Shown: positions 17,470 through 26,634, numbered from the stretch's first letter. The stretch: DNA of 64,000 nt from Brevundimonas basaltis (GCF_014202075.1 NZ_JACHFZ010000004.1:124001-188000), one strand, 5' to 3'. Made by a program: numbers and translations. The notes: generated from the letters alone by a model not told the origin.

Positions 17470-19380
17470 TCAGGCGCGGACGGCGCGCGAGGCCTCGACG
17501 CCGAGGGCCTGCAGCGCGGCGGCGGCGATATGGTCGGCGTTGAGGCCCGCCGTGGCGTACATGGCGGCGGGCGCGTCCTGATCCTGGAAGACGTCGGGCA
17601 GGTGCAGGGTGCGGACCTTGAGGCCGGCGTCGAGCGCGCCCCGCTCGGCCAGCATCTGCAGCACGAAGCCGCCGAAGCCGCCCATGGCCCCCTCCTCCAC
17701 CGTGATCAGGCATTCGTGCTCGCGGGCCAGACGCAGGATCAGGTCCTCGTCGAGCGGCTTGGCGAAGCGGGCGTCGGCGACCGTGGCCGAGACGCCGCGC
17801 GCGGCCAGGGCCTCGGCGGCCTTGAGCGATTCCTGCAGCCGGGTGCCGAGCGACAGGATGGCGACAGCGGTCCCCTCGCGCACGATTCGGCCCCGGCCGA
17901 TCTCAAGCGGCGCGGCAAGTTCGGGGATTTCGACGCCGACGCCGTCGCCGCGCGGATATCTGAACGCCGAAGGCCGGTCGTCGATCTCGAGCGAGGTGGC
18001 GATCATGGCCGCCAGTTCAGCTTCGTCGGCGGCGGCCATCAGCACCATGCCCGGCAGGGCGCCCATGAAGCCGATGTCGAAGCTGCCCGCGTGGGTGGCC
18101 CCGTCGGCGCCGACCAGACCGGCCCGGTCCATGGCGAAACGGACCGGCAGCTTCTGGATGGCGACGTCGTGGACGACCTGGTCATAGCCGCGCTGGAGGA
18201 AGGTGGAATAGATGGCGCAAACCGGCTTCATGCCGTCGGCGGCGAGGCCGGCGGCGAAGGTGACGGCGTGTTGTTCGGCGATGCCGACGTCGTAGGTGCG
18301 TTCGGGGAAGGCCTGGCCGAACAGATCCAGACCGGTGCCCGACGGCATGGCGGCGGTGATGGCGACGATGGTGGGATCGCGTTCGGCCCGCTTGATCAGC
18401 TCGGTCCCGAACACCTTGGTGTAGCTGGGGGCGTTGGAGACCGATTTGGACTGCTTGCCCGAGACGACGTCGAATTTGGCGACCGCGTGCAGTTTGTCGG
18501 CGCTGGATTCGGCGGGGGCGTAGCCCTTACCTTTTTGCGTGACGACGTGGACGATCACCGGGCGGTCGGTGATGGCGGCGGCGTTCTTGAGGATGGGGAC
18601 GAGGTTGTCCATGTCGTGCCCGTCGATCGGGCCGATGTAGTAGAAGCCCAGCTCCTCGAAGAAGGTGCCGCCGACGATCATGCCGCGGGCGTATTCCTCG
18701 GCCTTGCGGGCGGCGTTGCGGAACGGGCGAGGCAGGTGCTCGGCCACCGACTTCCCGAAGCGGCGGAAATTGCGATAGGCGCCGCCCGAGACCTGTTTGG
18801 CCAGATAGGCGCTCATGCCGCCGACGGGCGGGGCGATCGACATGTCGTTGTCGTTGAGAATGACCATCAGCTGGCCCTGGGTGGTCTCGGCCGCGTTGTT
18901 CATCGCCTCATAGGCCATGCCGGCGGACATCGAGCCGTCGCCGATGACGGCCACGACGCGGTTGCTCTCGCCCTTCTGGTCACGGGCAGCGGCGAAGCCG
19001 AGCGCGGCGCTGATCGAGGTCGAGGCGTGGGCCGCGCCGAACGGGTCGTATTCGCTCTCCGAACGCTTGGTGAAGCCGGAGAGGCCGCCGGGCTGGCGCA
19101 GGGTGCGGATGCGGTCGCGGCGGCCGGTCAGGATCTTGTGCGGATAGCACTGATGACCGACGTCCCAGATCAGGATGTCCTTCGGCGTCTCGAAGACGTG
19201 GTGGATGGCGACGGTCAGCTCGACCACGCCCAACCCCGCCCCGAGGTGCCCGCCGGTGACCGAGACGGCGTCGATGGTCTCGGTGCGCAGTTCGTCGGCC
19301 AGCTGCTTCAGCTGCGGGATGTCGAAATCCCGGGTGTCGGCGGGAAGCGTGACCTGGTCGAGCAGCGGGGTGTCGGGCAT
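17470..19380 (-). CDS. dxs: 1-deoxy-D-xylulose-5-phosphate synthase
   Basis: This thiamine-diphosphate enzyme makes DXP from pyruvate and glyceraldehyde-3-phosphate, the entry step of the MEP pathway and a source for thiamine and pyridoxal synthesis. The 636 residues include [16 protein letters not shown] (His45), [17 protein letters not shown], the ThDP-binding region [17 protein letters not shown] through [10 protein letters not shown] (Gly147-Pro185), and the transketolase-like middle domain with [17 protein letters not shown]. The length is normal. It lies 129 bp downstream of ispA on the same strand, and together with xseB this is the arrangement seen in many proteobacteria. Confidence 0.97.
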   Translation of the reverse strand: MPDTPLLDQVTLPADTRDFDIPQLKQLADELRTETIDAVSVTGGHLGAGLGVVELTVAIHHVFETPKDILIWDVGHQCYPHKILTGRRDRIRTLRQPGGLSGFTKRSESEYDPFGAAHASTSISAALGFAAARDQKGESNRVVAVIGDGSMSAGMAYEAMNNAAETTQGQLMVILNDNDMSIAPPVGGMSAYLAKQVSGGAYRNFRRFGKSVAEHLPRPFRNAARKAEEYARGMIVGGTFFEELGFYYIGPIDGHDMDNLVPILKNAAAITDRPVIVHVVTQKGKGYAPAESSADKLHAVAKFDVVSGKQSKSVSNAPSYTKVFGTELIKRAERDPTIVAITAAMPSGTGLDLFGQAFPERTYDVGIAEQHAVTFAAGLAADGMKPVCAIYSTFLQRGYDQVVHDVAIQKLPVRFAMDRAGLVGADGATHAGSFDIGFMGALPGMVLMAAADEAELAAMIATSLEIDDRPSAFRYPRGDGVGVEIPELAAPLEIGRGRIVREGTAVAILSLGTRLQESLKAAEALAARGVSATVADARFAKPLDEDLILRLAREHECLITVEEGAMGGFGGFVLQMLAERGALDAGLKVRTLHLPDVFQDQDAPAAMYATAGLNADHIAAAALQALGVEASRAVRA

Positions 19381-19509
19381 CGAGGCAACTTGAACGGCGC
19401 CCGAAGCGGGCGGGACGAGGAGGCTATTCCATGAACGCCTAGCACGGCGAACGCCAGTGAGGGATTCCTGAGGCGTTGGTGATTGGCGCCCTGCGATGAC
19501 GGAGCAGGG

Positions 19510-20370
19510 CTATGACCGGCGCTGGAGAACGTAGTCCACGCTGGCCTTGAGGATGTCGGCGTCGGGGCCGAACACATCGAGATGGGCGCGGGCCTGGTCG
19601 GCGAGGTGCGCGACCCTGTGCCGCGCCGCGTCGAGGCCCAGCAGGGTGACGAAATTGGTCTTGCCCTGGGCGTGGTCCTTGCGCGCCGCCTTGCCGAGGA
19701 TGTCCTCGTCGCCCTCGACATCGAGCAGGTCGTCGACGATCTGGTAGGCGAGGCCGATGTCGTGGGCGAAGCTGGTCAGGGCCTGGCGGTGGACATCGCG
19801 GGCGTCGGCGATAATCAGCGGAATTTCGAAGGCATAGCTGAACAGGGCGCCGGTCTTGAGCCGCTGCATGCGGGCCACGCCGCCGAGGTCGTCGCGCACG
19901 CCGAGCAGGTCGATCATCTGGCCGCCGGCCATGCCGCGCGCGCCGGACGCCAGCGACAGCCGGGCGGCGAGCTCGCAGCGCACCGCCGGGCTCTCGTGGG
20001 TGTCGGGGTGCAGCAGGATGTCGAAGGCGGCGGTCTGCAGGGCGTCGCCGGCGAGGACGGCGGTGGCCTCGTCATAGGCGCGGTGCACGGTCGGGCGGCC
20101 GCGACGCATGTCGTCGTCGTCCATGCACGGCAGGTCGTCGTGGACGAGGCTGTAGGCGTGGACGCATTCGAGGGCGCAGGCGGCGCGCAGCACCGGCCGC
20201 TCCTCGATGTCGAACAGATTGGCCGCTTCGAGCGCGAAGAAGGGCCGCAGCCGCTTGCCGGGGCCGAGGGCGGCGTAGCGCATGGCCTCGGTCAGGCGCG
20301 ATTCGGGACCATCGGCGCGGGGCAGCAGTTCGTCGAGGGCTACGGTGACGAGATCGGCGGTCTCGGCCAC
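19510..20370 (-). CDS. ispA: Polyprenyl (farnesyl/geranyl) diphosphate synthase
   Basis: Short-chain prenyltransferase that condenses IPP with allylic diphosphates. The 286 residues contain the first Asp-rich motif [16 protein letters not shown] (Asp78 onward), GPGKRLRPF for pyrophosphate binding, and the second motif [13 protein letters not shown] (Asp213-Asp217). Chain length is predicted as C15, because two residues (Pro, Cys) are inserted in the first motif as in bacterial FPP synthases. The GTG at 20370 is used; the frame is open upstream to the csaA stop, so an earlier non-ATG start is possible. It lies 44 bp after csaA, in a presumed xseB-csaA-ispA-dxs transcription unit. Confidence 0.93.
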   Translation of the reverse strand: MAETADLVTVALDELLPRADGPESRLTEAMRYAALGPGKRLRPFFALEAANLFDIEERPVLRAACALECVHAYSLVHDDLPCMDDDDMRRGRPTVHRAYDEATAVLAGDALQTAAFDILLHPDTHESPAVRCELAARLSLASGARGMAGGQMIDLLGVRDDLGGVARMQRLKTGALFSYAFEIPLIIADARDVHRQALTSFAHDIGLAYQIVDDLLDVEGDEDILGKAARKDHAQGKTNFVTLLGLDAARHRVAHLADQARAHLDVFGPDADILKASVDYVLQRRS

Positions 20371-20414
20371 GCGGTCGATGACGTTCTGTTCCGGGGAGTT
20401 GGCGGCGAGGACGG

Positions 20415-20783
20415 TCAGAACAGCCTCCCGCCCACCGGGACCTCGCGGTCGACGCCGACGAGGACGACCTCGCCCGCCGCATCGGGGAAGCCGAGGGTCA
20501 GCACCTCGGACATGAAGGGGCCGATCTGGCGCGGCGGGAAGTTGACCACGGCGGCGACCTTGCGGCCGACGAGCTGGTCCGGCGTGTAGTGGACGGTGAT
20601 CTGGGCCGAGGACTTCCTGACACCGATCTCCGGGCCGAAGTCGATGGTCAGTTTGAAGGCCGGCTTGCGGGCCTCGGGGAAGGGATCGGCGGAAATCACC
20701 TGCCCGACGCGGATGTCGACCTTCAGGAAGTCGTCGAAGCCGATGGTCGGGGTCGGACCCGCGGCGGCGGCCGGGCCGGACAT
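20415..20783 (-). CDS. csaA: CsaA-like tRNA-binding-domain protein
   Basis: The 122-residue product is a single EMAP/Trbp111-type OB fold. It has [20 protein letters not shown], then [13 protein letters not shown], then [17 protein letters not shown] and [18 protein letters not shown], all hallmark CsaA positions. CsaA proteins form dimers, bind tRNA and have been described as export-related chaperones. Its ATG overlaps the xseB stop by one base, so translation is coupled. The placement between xseB and ispA is less common than the plain xseB-ispA pair. Confidence 0.92.
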   Translation of the reverse strand: MSGPAAAAGPTPTIGFDDFLKVDIRVGQVISADPFPEARKPAFKLTIDFGPEIGVRKSSAQITVHYTPDQLVGRKVAAVVNFPPRQIGPFMSEVLTLGFPDAAGEVVLVGVDREVPVGGRLF

Positions 20784-21034
20784 CAGCCGAAGTCCGCCGG
20801 CTCGGCGCCCTTCGCCTGGCCGTCGGGGCCGACGACGATCTTCTCGACGCGCAGCTGGGCGGCCTTGAGCCGGTCCTCGCAGTGGGCCTTGAGGCGGGCG
20901 CCTTCCTCGTAGAGCGAGATCGATTCCTCGAGCGGGGCCTGCCCGGACTCGAGACGGGAGACGATCTGTTCGAGGCGCTGCAGGGCGTCCTCGAAGCTGA
21001 GGTCGGCGGAAAGGGGGGCGGCGGCGTCGGTCAT
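20783..21034 (-). CDS. xseB: Exodeoxyribonuclease VII small subunit
   Basis: The 83-residue product reads [20 protein letters not shown], then [18 protein letters not shown] and [16 protein letters not shown], the complete helical hairpin signature of XseB. The small subunit binds the large subunit XseA to form the nuclease that degrades single-stranded DNA. Its length is normal for the family. It is the first gene of the xseB-csaA-ispA group and overlaps csaA by one base. The large-subunit gene is not in the window. Confidence 0.95.
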   Translation of the reverse strand: MTDAAAPLSADLSFEDALQRLEQIVSRLESGQAPLEESISLYEEGARLKAHCEDRLKAAQLRVEKIVVGPDGQAKGAEPADFG

Positions 21035-21083
21035 CGGCGGCGACCCTAGAGGGGCCGGATGCGCGCTTCAACGGGGAAGGGGG

Positions 21084-21737
21084 TCAGCGGCGCTCGTAGC
21101 GGCGTTGGGACCAGTATCTGAAGCCCTGGTTCTGAACCAGTTTCCAGCCGTCGGCGCGCAGGCGGCGGCCGACCATATGGTTGAAATAGCCGTGGGCGAG
21201 GACCAGCACGTCCTGACCCGACTCGGCGCGGGCGATCAGGGCCTGGGCGGCCTGTCCGGCGCGGACCTCGGCCTCGGCGCGGGTCTCCTGCCCCTCGTGA
21301 TGGTTGAAGGCGTGCCACCAGATGCGGGCCACCGCGCCCCAGTATTTCGGCGGCAGCTTGAACCAGGACGGGAAGCGGGGCGGCGGCAGGGGCGCCTCGA
21401 TGAACAGGGCGTCCGACATGACCTCCCGGCCGGCGGCGATGGCGGCGGCGGTTTCCTGGGCGCGGGGTCGGGTCGAGGCGTAGATGGCGCCCGCGCCCTC
21501 GGCCGTGGCCAGCAGTTCGGGCGGCGGGGTCTGGCCGGCGCGCAGGCCGCCCACCTCATACTTCGCCCACCAGTCGCGGTACTGGTCGGAGGTGAGCAGG
21601 CATTTGCGTGACAGGGCCGGCTCGCCGTGGCGGGCCAGGATAATGGCGCCGGGCCGGACGGCGACGAGCGCGGCAGGGCGCTGCACGGGCGCCGGAGCGG
21701 CCTGATCGACGGAGGGTTCTCGGGCGGGAGCTGACAT
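21084..21737 (-). CDS. Histidine phosphatase family protein
   Basis: The 217-residue product belongs to the phosphoglycerate-mutase-like superfamily. The catalytic RHG motif is in GAIILARHGEPALS, the second arginine in IYASTRPRAQETAAAI, the acidic residue region in DALFIEAPLPPP and the second histidine in VLVLAHGYFNHMVGRRL. A poorly conserved N-terminal extension of about 25 residues may be trimmed if a later start is used. An uncommon Trp-rich insert, WFKLPPKYWGAVARIWWHAF, precedes the last motif. The substrate is unknown. It sits 49 bp upstream of xseB on the same strand. Confidence 0.88.
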   Translation of the reverse strand: MSAPAREPSVDQAAPAPVQRPAALVAVRPGAIILARHGEPALSRKCLLTSDQYRDWWAKYEVGGLRAGQTPPPELLATAEGAGAIYASTRPRAQETAAAIAAGREVMSDALFIEAPLPPPRFPSWFKLPPKYWGAVARIWWHAFNHHEGQETRAEAEVRAGQAAQALIARAESGQDVLVLAHGYFNHMVGRRLRADGWKLVQNQGFRYWSQRRYERR

Positions 21738-21773
21738 GAGCGACGGGCGGAACAGCGATTGCGATCCGGCCCC

Positions 21774-22694
21774 CTAGTCCTCCCCCAAAGCCTGGACATG
21801 GGCGGCCGCCGAACGACCAAGCCCTTCCAGGTCGTAGCCGCCCTCGAGCGAGGAAACAACCTTGCCGGCGCAGCACGATCGCGCGACCTCGACCACGGCG
21901 CGGGTCGCCCAGGCGAAGTCCCCGGCCTCAAGGCTCTGGTGCGCCAGCGGATCGCGGCGGTGGGCGTCAAATCCAGCCGAGATCAGAATGAGGTCGGGCC
22001 GGAACGATTCGAGGGCGGGCATCAGGCCGTCGGCGAAGGCCGCGCGCCATGCCTCGCGGGCCGCGTGAGGACCGACCGGGACGTTGACGATGTTGCCGAC
22101 CCCGGTCTCGGAGGCGGCGCCGGTGCCGGGATAGAGGGGCATCTGGTGGATCGAGCCGAGAAACAGGCTGCCATCCGTCTCGAAGGCGGCCTGGGTGCCG
22201 TTGCCGTGGTGGACGTCGAAATCGATCACGGCGACGCGGGCCATGCCCTCGGCCTGGGCCACGCGGGCGGCGACGGCGACGTTGGAAAACAGGCAGAAGC
22301 CCATGGCGCGATCCGGCTCGGCGTGGTGGCCGGGCGGGCGCACGGCGGCGAAGGCGCGGGCGGTCTCGCCCCGGGCCACGGCGCGGACGGCGTCGATCAC
22401 GGCGCCGCCGGCGAGACGGGCGGCGCGGACGCTGCCGGGCGACAGGATGGTGTCGGCGTCGAGCTGATTCAGGCCGTCGCGGGGAGAGGCGTTGAGCAGA
22501 CGGGCGACGTAGTCCGACGGGTGCAGGCGCTCGAGGTCGGCGACCGAGGCCTCGGTCGCGGCGCGGCCGTCGCGCGACAGACCGGCGTCGTCGAGCGCAT
22601 CGAGCACCGCGCGCAGCCGCTCCGGCCGCTCCGGGTGGCCGGCGCCGGGCCGGTGCTCGATCATGTCGGGGTGGGTGAAGAGGGCGACGCTCAC
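21774..22694 (-). CDS. Histone-deacetylase-like (class II) acetyl-group hydrolase
   Basis: Zinc-dependent deacetylase of the HDAC/AcuC/acetylpolyamine amidohydrolase superfamily, 306 residues. Motifs are AVRPPGHHAEPDRAMGFC (His123, His124), VIDFDVHHGNGTQ (zinc ligands Asp160 and His162), SAGFDAHRRDPLA and SSLEGGYDLEGL. The start is the GTG at 22694, giving MSVALFTHPDM; the very long open frame further upstream is antisense to the GNAT gene and has no family match. The bacterial substrate is unknown (acetyl-lysine, polyamines or another acetyl amide). It is divergent from the GNAT gene with 63 bp between the starts. Confidence 0.93.
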   Translation of the reverse strand: MSVALFTHPDMIEHRPGAGHPERPERLRAVLDALDDAGLSRDGRAATEASVADLERLHPSDYVARLLNASPRDGLNQLDADTILSPGSVRAARLAGGAVIDAVRAVARGETARAFAAVRPPGHHAEPDRAMGFCLFSNVAVAARVAQAEGMARVAVIDFDVHHGNGTQAAFETDGSLFLGSIHQMPLYPGTGAASETGVGNIVNVPVGPHAAREAWRAAFADGLMPALESFRPDLILISAGFDAHRRDPLAHQSLEAGDFAWATRAVVEVARSCCAGKVVSSLEGGYDLEGLGRSAAAHVQALGED

Positions 22695-22757
22695 GAAGCG
22701 AGGATAGGCGCGCGCGCCGCACTTGTCGCGCCCGGATCGAGCCTGTAGGCGCCGGGG

Positions 22758-23288
22758 ATGACCGAAGCCGTGATCCGCCCCGCCGTCGAGGCCGACGCCG
22801 AAGCCTTGGGCGCGCTGGGCCGGGAGACCTTCGTCGACACCTTCGTGGAGAGGTTCGGCATCCCCTACCCCGCCGACGACCTGACCGCCTTCCTCGACGC
22901 CAGCTTCAGCCCCGAGACGATCCGGACGAAGCTCCGGGAACCGGGCGCAGCGTGGTGGGTAGCGGAAGCGGCGAACGGCGACCTGCTGGCCTTCGCCAAC
23001 GCCGGGCCCAACACCCTGCCCCATCCGGAGGCCCGTTCCGGCCATGCCGAACTGCGGCGGCTGTATGTGGCGAAGGCGGCGCAGGGGCTGGGTCTCGGGA
23101 CCAAGCTGCTGGCCGTGGCGCTGGCGTGGATGGAGGCCCACAGCGACGGGCCGCTGTGGATCGGCGTGTGGAGCGGCAATCTGAAGGCGCAAAGGCTGTA
23201 TGCGGCGTACGGGTTCGAGAAGGCGGGCGAGTATCAGTACCCGGTGGGCGCCTGGCTGGACGACGAGTTCATCCTGAGGCGCGGCTGA
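22758..23288 (+). CDS. GNAT family N-acetyltransferase
   Basis: The 176-residue product starts MTEAVIRPAVEADAEALGAL, a typical GNAT N-terminus. The acetyl-CoA site is in LYVAKAAQGLGLGTKLLAVAL (about residues 106-127, Q/R-x-x-G-x-G/A form). The C-terminal block GNLKAQRLYAAYGFEKAGEY is the usual motif B. The family resemblance is to the RimI-like spermine/spermidine or protein acetyltransferases; the substrate is not clear. It faces the HDAC-like gene head to head, so an acetylation and deacetylation pair is conceivable but only an inference. Confidence 0.9.
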   Translation: MTEAVIRPAVEADAEALGALGRETFVDTFVERFGIPYPADDLTAFLDASFSPETIRTKLREPGAAWWVAEAANGDLLAFANAGPNTLPHPEARSGHAELRRLYVAKAAQGLGLGTKLLAVALAWMEAHSDGPLWIGVWSGNLKAQRLYAAYGFEKAGEYQYPVGAWLDDEFILRRG

Positions 23289-23384
23289 CTGACCGAAGCT
23301 GACGCCGGGTGGACGAAACCGGGCAACCGTGACTTGATCGCCCGACCGTCGCGAACCGTCGTGAGGGCAACGGGGGAGACGACG

Positions 23385-24032
23385 ATGAAGCGGATCATCA
23401 TGGGGACGGCGATCTGGCTGCTGGCGACGGGGGTCGCGGCGGCTCAGGAGCCGAAGGCGACGCCGCAGGAGATCGCCGAGTCCAGGGCGCGCGCCGACCG
23501 GCTGATCGCCGACGCCGACGCGGCCGGCATCTTCGTCAATGCGACCCGGGACGACGGCCTGGCCCGCGCGACCCACGTCGCCAGCGGCATGACCTGCAGT
23601 TTCGACGGCGGTCCGGAAGACCGGATTCACATCTTCCCCGGAACGCCGCGCGGCGACGACGTCGGCTGCATTTCGCTGGACGAGGCCACGGATATCGACC
23701 CCACCCTCTATGCGACCCGCCATCGGCCGATGCCCAGCCAGGCGGCGGTTCTGGCCGGCGCGCGGCAGGCGATCGAGAACCGCTGGCCGAACGCCGAACC
23801 CTATACCGCGGGCCTGCCATCGATGACCCTGGAAGGTCAGCCGCCGACATCGAGCGCGGCCTACAAGGTCGAGCTGGACGGCGGTCAGAAGCTGACCATG
23901 GTCCTTGTTTCGCACCGCGGCGAGTGGAGCTTCAAGGCCCGCGCCACGGGTCCCTACGACGAGCCCATGGGCGTGGCCCTGGTCGCGGGCGTCCTGTTCG
24001 AGGCCGCATTGATCGAGCGGCCCAAGGACTGA
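23385..24032 (+). CDS. Secreted protein of unknown function
   Basis: About 215 residues. The N-terminus MKRIIMGTAIWLLATGVAAA is a signal peptide cut near AAAQ. The mature protein has two cysteines (GMTCSFDG and VGCISLD) that may form a disulfide, and no transmembrane segment. The ATG at 23385 follows GGGGGAGA at good distance; the longer frame from 23334 would bury the signal peptide. I recognise no domain. It is followed 87 bp later by the toxin-antitoxin pair. Confidence 0.75.
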   Translation: MKRIIMGTAIWLLATGVAAAQEPKATPQEIAESRARADRLIADADAAGIFVNATRDDGLARATHVASGMTCSFDGGPEDRIHIFPGTPRGDDVGCISLDEATDIDPTLYATRHRPMPSQAAVLAGARQAIENRWPNAEPYTAGLPSMTLEGQPPTSSAAYKVELDGGQKLTMVLVSHRGEWSFKARATGPYDEPMGVALVAGVLFEAALIERPKD

Positions 24033-24119
24033 CCGGCGAACGCGGCGGCTGGGGGCGCGGGCTCGGGAGCGGTTGTCGACGCCCGTTCCGATTACGGGGC
24101 GGACGCGCTATGTTGGGCC

Positions 24120-24407
24120 ATGACCCGCGATGAACTGCTGGCCAAGCTGCGCGACCTGAAGCCCTGGCTCGAGGAGCAGGGCATCGTCAACGTGCGCCTG
24201 TTCGGCAGCTACGCGCGTGACGAGGCGGGACCGGACAGCGACGTGGATCTGCTGGTGGATCTGGGCAAGCCGCTCGGGCTGCGGTTCTTCAGTCTGGCGG
24301 ACGAACTGGAGGACGAACTGGGCCGTGAAGTGGACCTCGTCACGGACGACGCCCTGCGGAACCCTTATATGCGCGCGACAGCCCTGAGAGACTGCATTGC
24401 GGTCTGA
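24120..24407 (+). CDS. mntA: MntA-like nucleotidyltransferase antitoxin
   Basis: Minimal nucleotidyltransferase (MNT) of 95 residues. The catalytic signature is LFGSYARDEAGPDSDVD (Gly29, Ser30, Asp41, Asp43), with the third acidic residue in EVDLVTDD (Asp72). In characterised MntA-HepT pairs the MNT protein neutralises the HEPN RNase by transferring AMP to a tyrosine near its active site. All residues needed for this are present. It overlaps the hepT start by 11 bp, which is typical for the module. Codon use looks less GC-biased than in neighbours, consistent with mobility. Confidence 0.9.
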   Translation: MTRDELLAKLRDLKPWLEEQGIVNVRLFGSYARDEAGPDSDVDLLVDLGKPLGLRFFSLADELEDELGREVDLVTDDALRNPYMRATALRDCIAV

Positions 24408-24729
24408 TCGTTTCGAATTCGCGCTCCTCGCCGAGATCCGGGACTGCATCCGGCTGATTGAGAGCTACATCCATGGCATGGAGCTGACCGATTTCCACGC
24501 AGACACCATGCGCCGGGACGCGACGGCCTTCCGCCTGCTAATGATTGGGGAGGCGGCTTCGCATCTTCCAGAAAGCGTCAAGACCCGCCTTCCCCAAGTC
24601 GATTGGCGTGGGATGGTCAGTTTGCGGCACCGATTGGCGCACGATTACCCGTCAGCGGACACGCGTATCCTCTGGGCTGTGGCGACCGGCGATGTTCCCG
24701 CGCTGACGAAAGCGCTGGACAGCCTCTGA
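24397..24729 (+). CDS. hepT: HepT-like HEPN ribonuclease toxin
   Basis: The 110-residue protein is a HEPN-domain RNase of the HepT (DUF86) type. The catalytic and AMPylated motif R-x4-H-x-Y is seen in LRHRLAHDYPSAD (Arg77, His82, Tyr84). The family also has the conserved RLLMIGEAASHLPESVK helix and VDWRGMVSLRHRLAH. The start is a TTG at 24397, inside the end of mntA; no better ATG keeps the N-terminal helix. The last two bases of its stop codon region overlap the start of the VWA gene (TGATG), an unusual continuation for this module. Codons such as CTA, ATT and CTT look imported. Confidence 0.9.
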   Translation: MRSDRFEFALLAEIRDCIRLIESYIHGMELTDFHADTMRRDATAFRLLMIGEAASHLPESVKTRLPQVDWRGMVSLRHRLAHDYPSADTRILWAVATGDVPALTKALDSL

Positions 24730-25907
24730 TGCTCCTCCCCTTCTTCACCGCCCTGCGCGACGCGAAAGTGCCCGTGTCGATGAAGGAATGGCTGCATCTG
24801 ATGGAGGCCATGGACGGGGACGTGGCCGGGCGGCGGGTGGAGGATTTCTACCATCTGTCGCGGGCGGTGCTGGTCAAGGACGAGAAGCATTACGACCGCT
24901 TCGATCAGGTGTTCGGCAAGGTGTTCGCCGGCGTCGAGACCGTCGGGGCGGGCGAGGATCTGACCACCGACATCCCCGAGGACTGGCTGAAGCTGCTGAC
25001 CGAGAAGTTCCTGACCGACGAGGAGAAGGCGCAGATCGAGGCGCTGGGCGGGTTCGACAAGCTGATGGAGACGCTGAGGCAGCGTCTGGAGGAGCAGCAG
25101 GGTCGGCACGAGGGTGGCAACCGCTGGATCGGCACCGGGGGGACCAGCCCCTTCGGCCACGGCGGCTACAATCCCGAGGGTGTGCGCATCGGCGGGCCCG
25201 GGCGGCACGGCCGCGCCGTGAAGGTGTGGGAGAAGCGCGAATACCGGAACCTCGACGACCAGGTCGAACTGGGCACGCGCAACATCAAGGTGGCGCTGCG
25301 CCGGCTGCGCCGGTTCGCGCGCCAGGGCGCTCCGGACGAGCTGGACATGGACGCCACCATCGACGGCACGGCGCGGCAGGGCTGGCTCGACATCCATATG
25401 CGGCCCGAGCGGCGCAATACGATCAAGGTGCTGCTGTTCCTCGACATCGGCGGCTCGATGGATGCCCATGTGAAGATGTGCGAGGAGCTGTTCTCGGCCG
25501 CGAAAACCGAGTTCAAGCATCTGGAATTCTTCTACTTCCACAACTGCCTCTACGAGGGTGTGTGGAAGGACAACCGGCGCCGGCACAGCGAGAAGATCCC
25601 GACCTGGGAGCTGCTGCACAAATATCCGGGCGACTGGCGCGCCATCTTCGTCGGCGACGCCACCATGAGCCCCTATGAGGTCACCATGCCCGGAGGCTCG
25701 GTCGAGCACTGGAACGAGGAGGCCGGGGCCGTCTGGATGAAGCGGGCCACGCAGCAGTGGGACAAGGTCGCCTGGCTGAACCCGTCGCCCGAGCGCTACT
25801 GGGGCTATTCCGCCTCGGTGGGGATGATCCGCGAACTGGTCGATGAGCGGATGTACCCGTTGACGCTGGACGGTCTGGAGAAGGCGATGCGGGCGCTCGC
25901 CAAATAG
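24729..25907 (+). CDS. CoxE/COG3825-type VWA domain protein
   Basis: The 392-residue cytoplasmic protein has an N-terminal helical part (LPFFTALRDAKVPVSMKEWL), a Gly-rich linker around residues 130-160 (GGTSPFGHGGYNPEG) and a von Willebrand factor A fold from about residue 230. The metal-site motif reads LLFLDIGGSMDAH (Asp239 to Ser243), with Gly replacing one Ser of the usual DxSxS, as seen in this group. Such proteins normally work with a MoxR-type AAA+ ATPase, often encoded next door, in assembling or activating metal enzymes. No MoxR gene is adjacent here. Its ATG overlaps the hepT stop. Confidence 0.88.
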   Translation: MLLPFFTALRDAKVPVSMKEWLHLMEAMDGDVAGRRVEDFYHLSRAVLVKDEKHYDRFDQVFGKVFAGVETVGAGEDLTTDIPEDWLKLLTEKFLTDEEKAQIEALGGFDKLMETLRQRLEEQQGRHEGGNRWIGTGGTSPFGHGGYNPEGVRIGGPGRHGRAVKVWEKREYRNLDDQVELGTRNIKVALRRLRRFARQGAPDELDMDATIDGTARQGWLDIHMRPERRNTIKVLLFLDIGGSMDAHVKMCEELFSAAKTEFKHLEFFYFHNCLYEGVWKDNRRRHSEKIPTWELLHKYPGDWRAIFVGDATMSPYEVTMPGGSVEHWNEEAGAVWMKRATQQWDKVAWLNPSPERYWGYSASVGMIRELVDERMYPLTLDGLEKAMRALAK

Positions 25908-25942
25908 GTTAGTCTGCACGGGCTGGTTTCAGGAGGTCCGTC

Positions 25943-26452
25943 ATGCTCGCCGCCGTCGCCGTCGCCATGGTCCTGCAGCAGGCCGCCACCGGGCCGGTGG
26001 TGTGGCGGGAAGCCGCCGCGCCGCAGCCGATCATCGCCGAGACGCCGGCCGCGCCCGCCCTGCCCGACTGGGCCCGGGCCGACCCTTACGGTTACGAGCG
26101 GTCCGAGTGCAGCCCCCTGATGCGCAAGGCGAACGAGAGCCTGGAGGCCTGTCAGGCGCGCGTCCGTACGGCGCTGGCGCTCGATCTCGGCGCCGACCTG
26201 CCGCCCGGGCTGGCCGGCGGCGCGGCCGCGGAGCAGTGCCGGCAGGAGGCGGCGGGCGACCGCTACGCCTTGCAGTGCGGCGCGCCGAGCCGGGCGGCGC
26301 CTGGCGGTCCGCGGCTGGTCGACCGGGCCTGCGAGACGCGGCCGCGCGTCCAGCCCGAGGGCGGCGTGGTCTGGACCGAAGAATGCCGGCCCGCCGACGG
26401 CAGCAAGCCGGCGGACGACGGGCTGCGCATCCGGCTGGGCGGCGACGACTAG
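25943..26452 (+). CDS. Secreted Cys-containing protein of unknown function
   Basis: The 169-residue product begins MLAAVAVAMVLQQAATGPVV, which looks like a short signal sequence or anchor. The remaining sequence has six cysteines (SECSPL, EACQAR, EQCRQE, LQCGAP, RACETR, EECRPA), suggesting disulfides in the periplasm, and no recognisable domain. AGGAGG lies before the ATG. It follows the VWA gene by 35 bp and may be cotranscribed. The sequence after its stop leads into the palindromic element at 26492. Confidence 0.72.
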   Translation: MLAAVAVAMVLQQAATGPVVWREAAAPQPIIAETPAAPALPDWARADPYGYERSECSPLMRKANESLEACQARVRTALALDLGADLPPGLAGGAAAEQCRQEAAGDRYALQCGAPSRAAPGGPRLVDRACETRPRVQPEGGVVWTEECRPADGSKPADDGLRIRLGGDD

Positions 26453-26491
26453 GACGCATCGACATTCAGGCTCCGTGGCGCTCGACCTTCC

Positions 26492-26634
26492 CCGTCATTC
26501 CGGGGCTGTGGCGGGCGTGAGCCCGTCTCGGAACCCGGAACCCAGGGGATCGCCTCCCGGTCCCAAAGCTGCTTCCAGAGCCCGAGCCAAAACTCCTGGG
26601 TTCCGGGTTCCGCTACGCGGCCCCGGAATGACGG
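26492..26634. repeat. Palindromic intergenic repeat (copy 2)
   Basis: A 143-bp element with perfect 14-bp terminal inverted repeats: CCGTCATTCCGGGG at 26492-26505 and CCCCGGAATGACGG at 26621-26634. Nested inside is a second pair, GGAACCCGGAACCCAGG on the left and CCTGGGTTCCGGGTTCC on the right. The right 40 bases are nearly identical to those of the element at 9736-9828, whose centre is shorter. No transposase frame is present. The structure suggests a non-autonomous, REP- or MITE-like family. Confidence 0.88.

Noticed and set aside
21774-23915. 713-codon minus-strand frame ending in the HDAC-like gene
   Set aside because: Only the 3' 307 codons (from GTG 22694) encode the HDAC-like protein. 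The rest is antisense to the GNAT and secreted-protein genes and has no similarity to a known extension.
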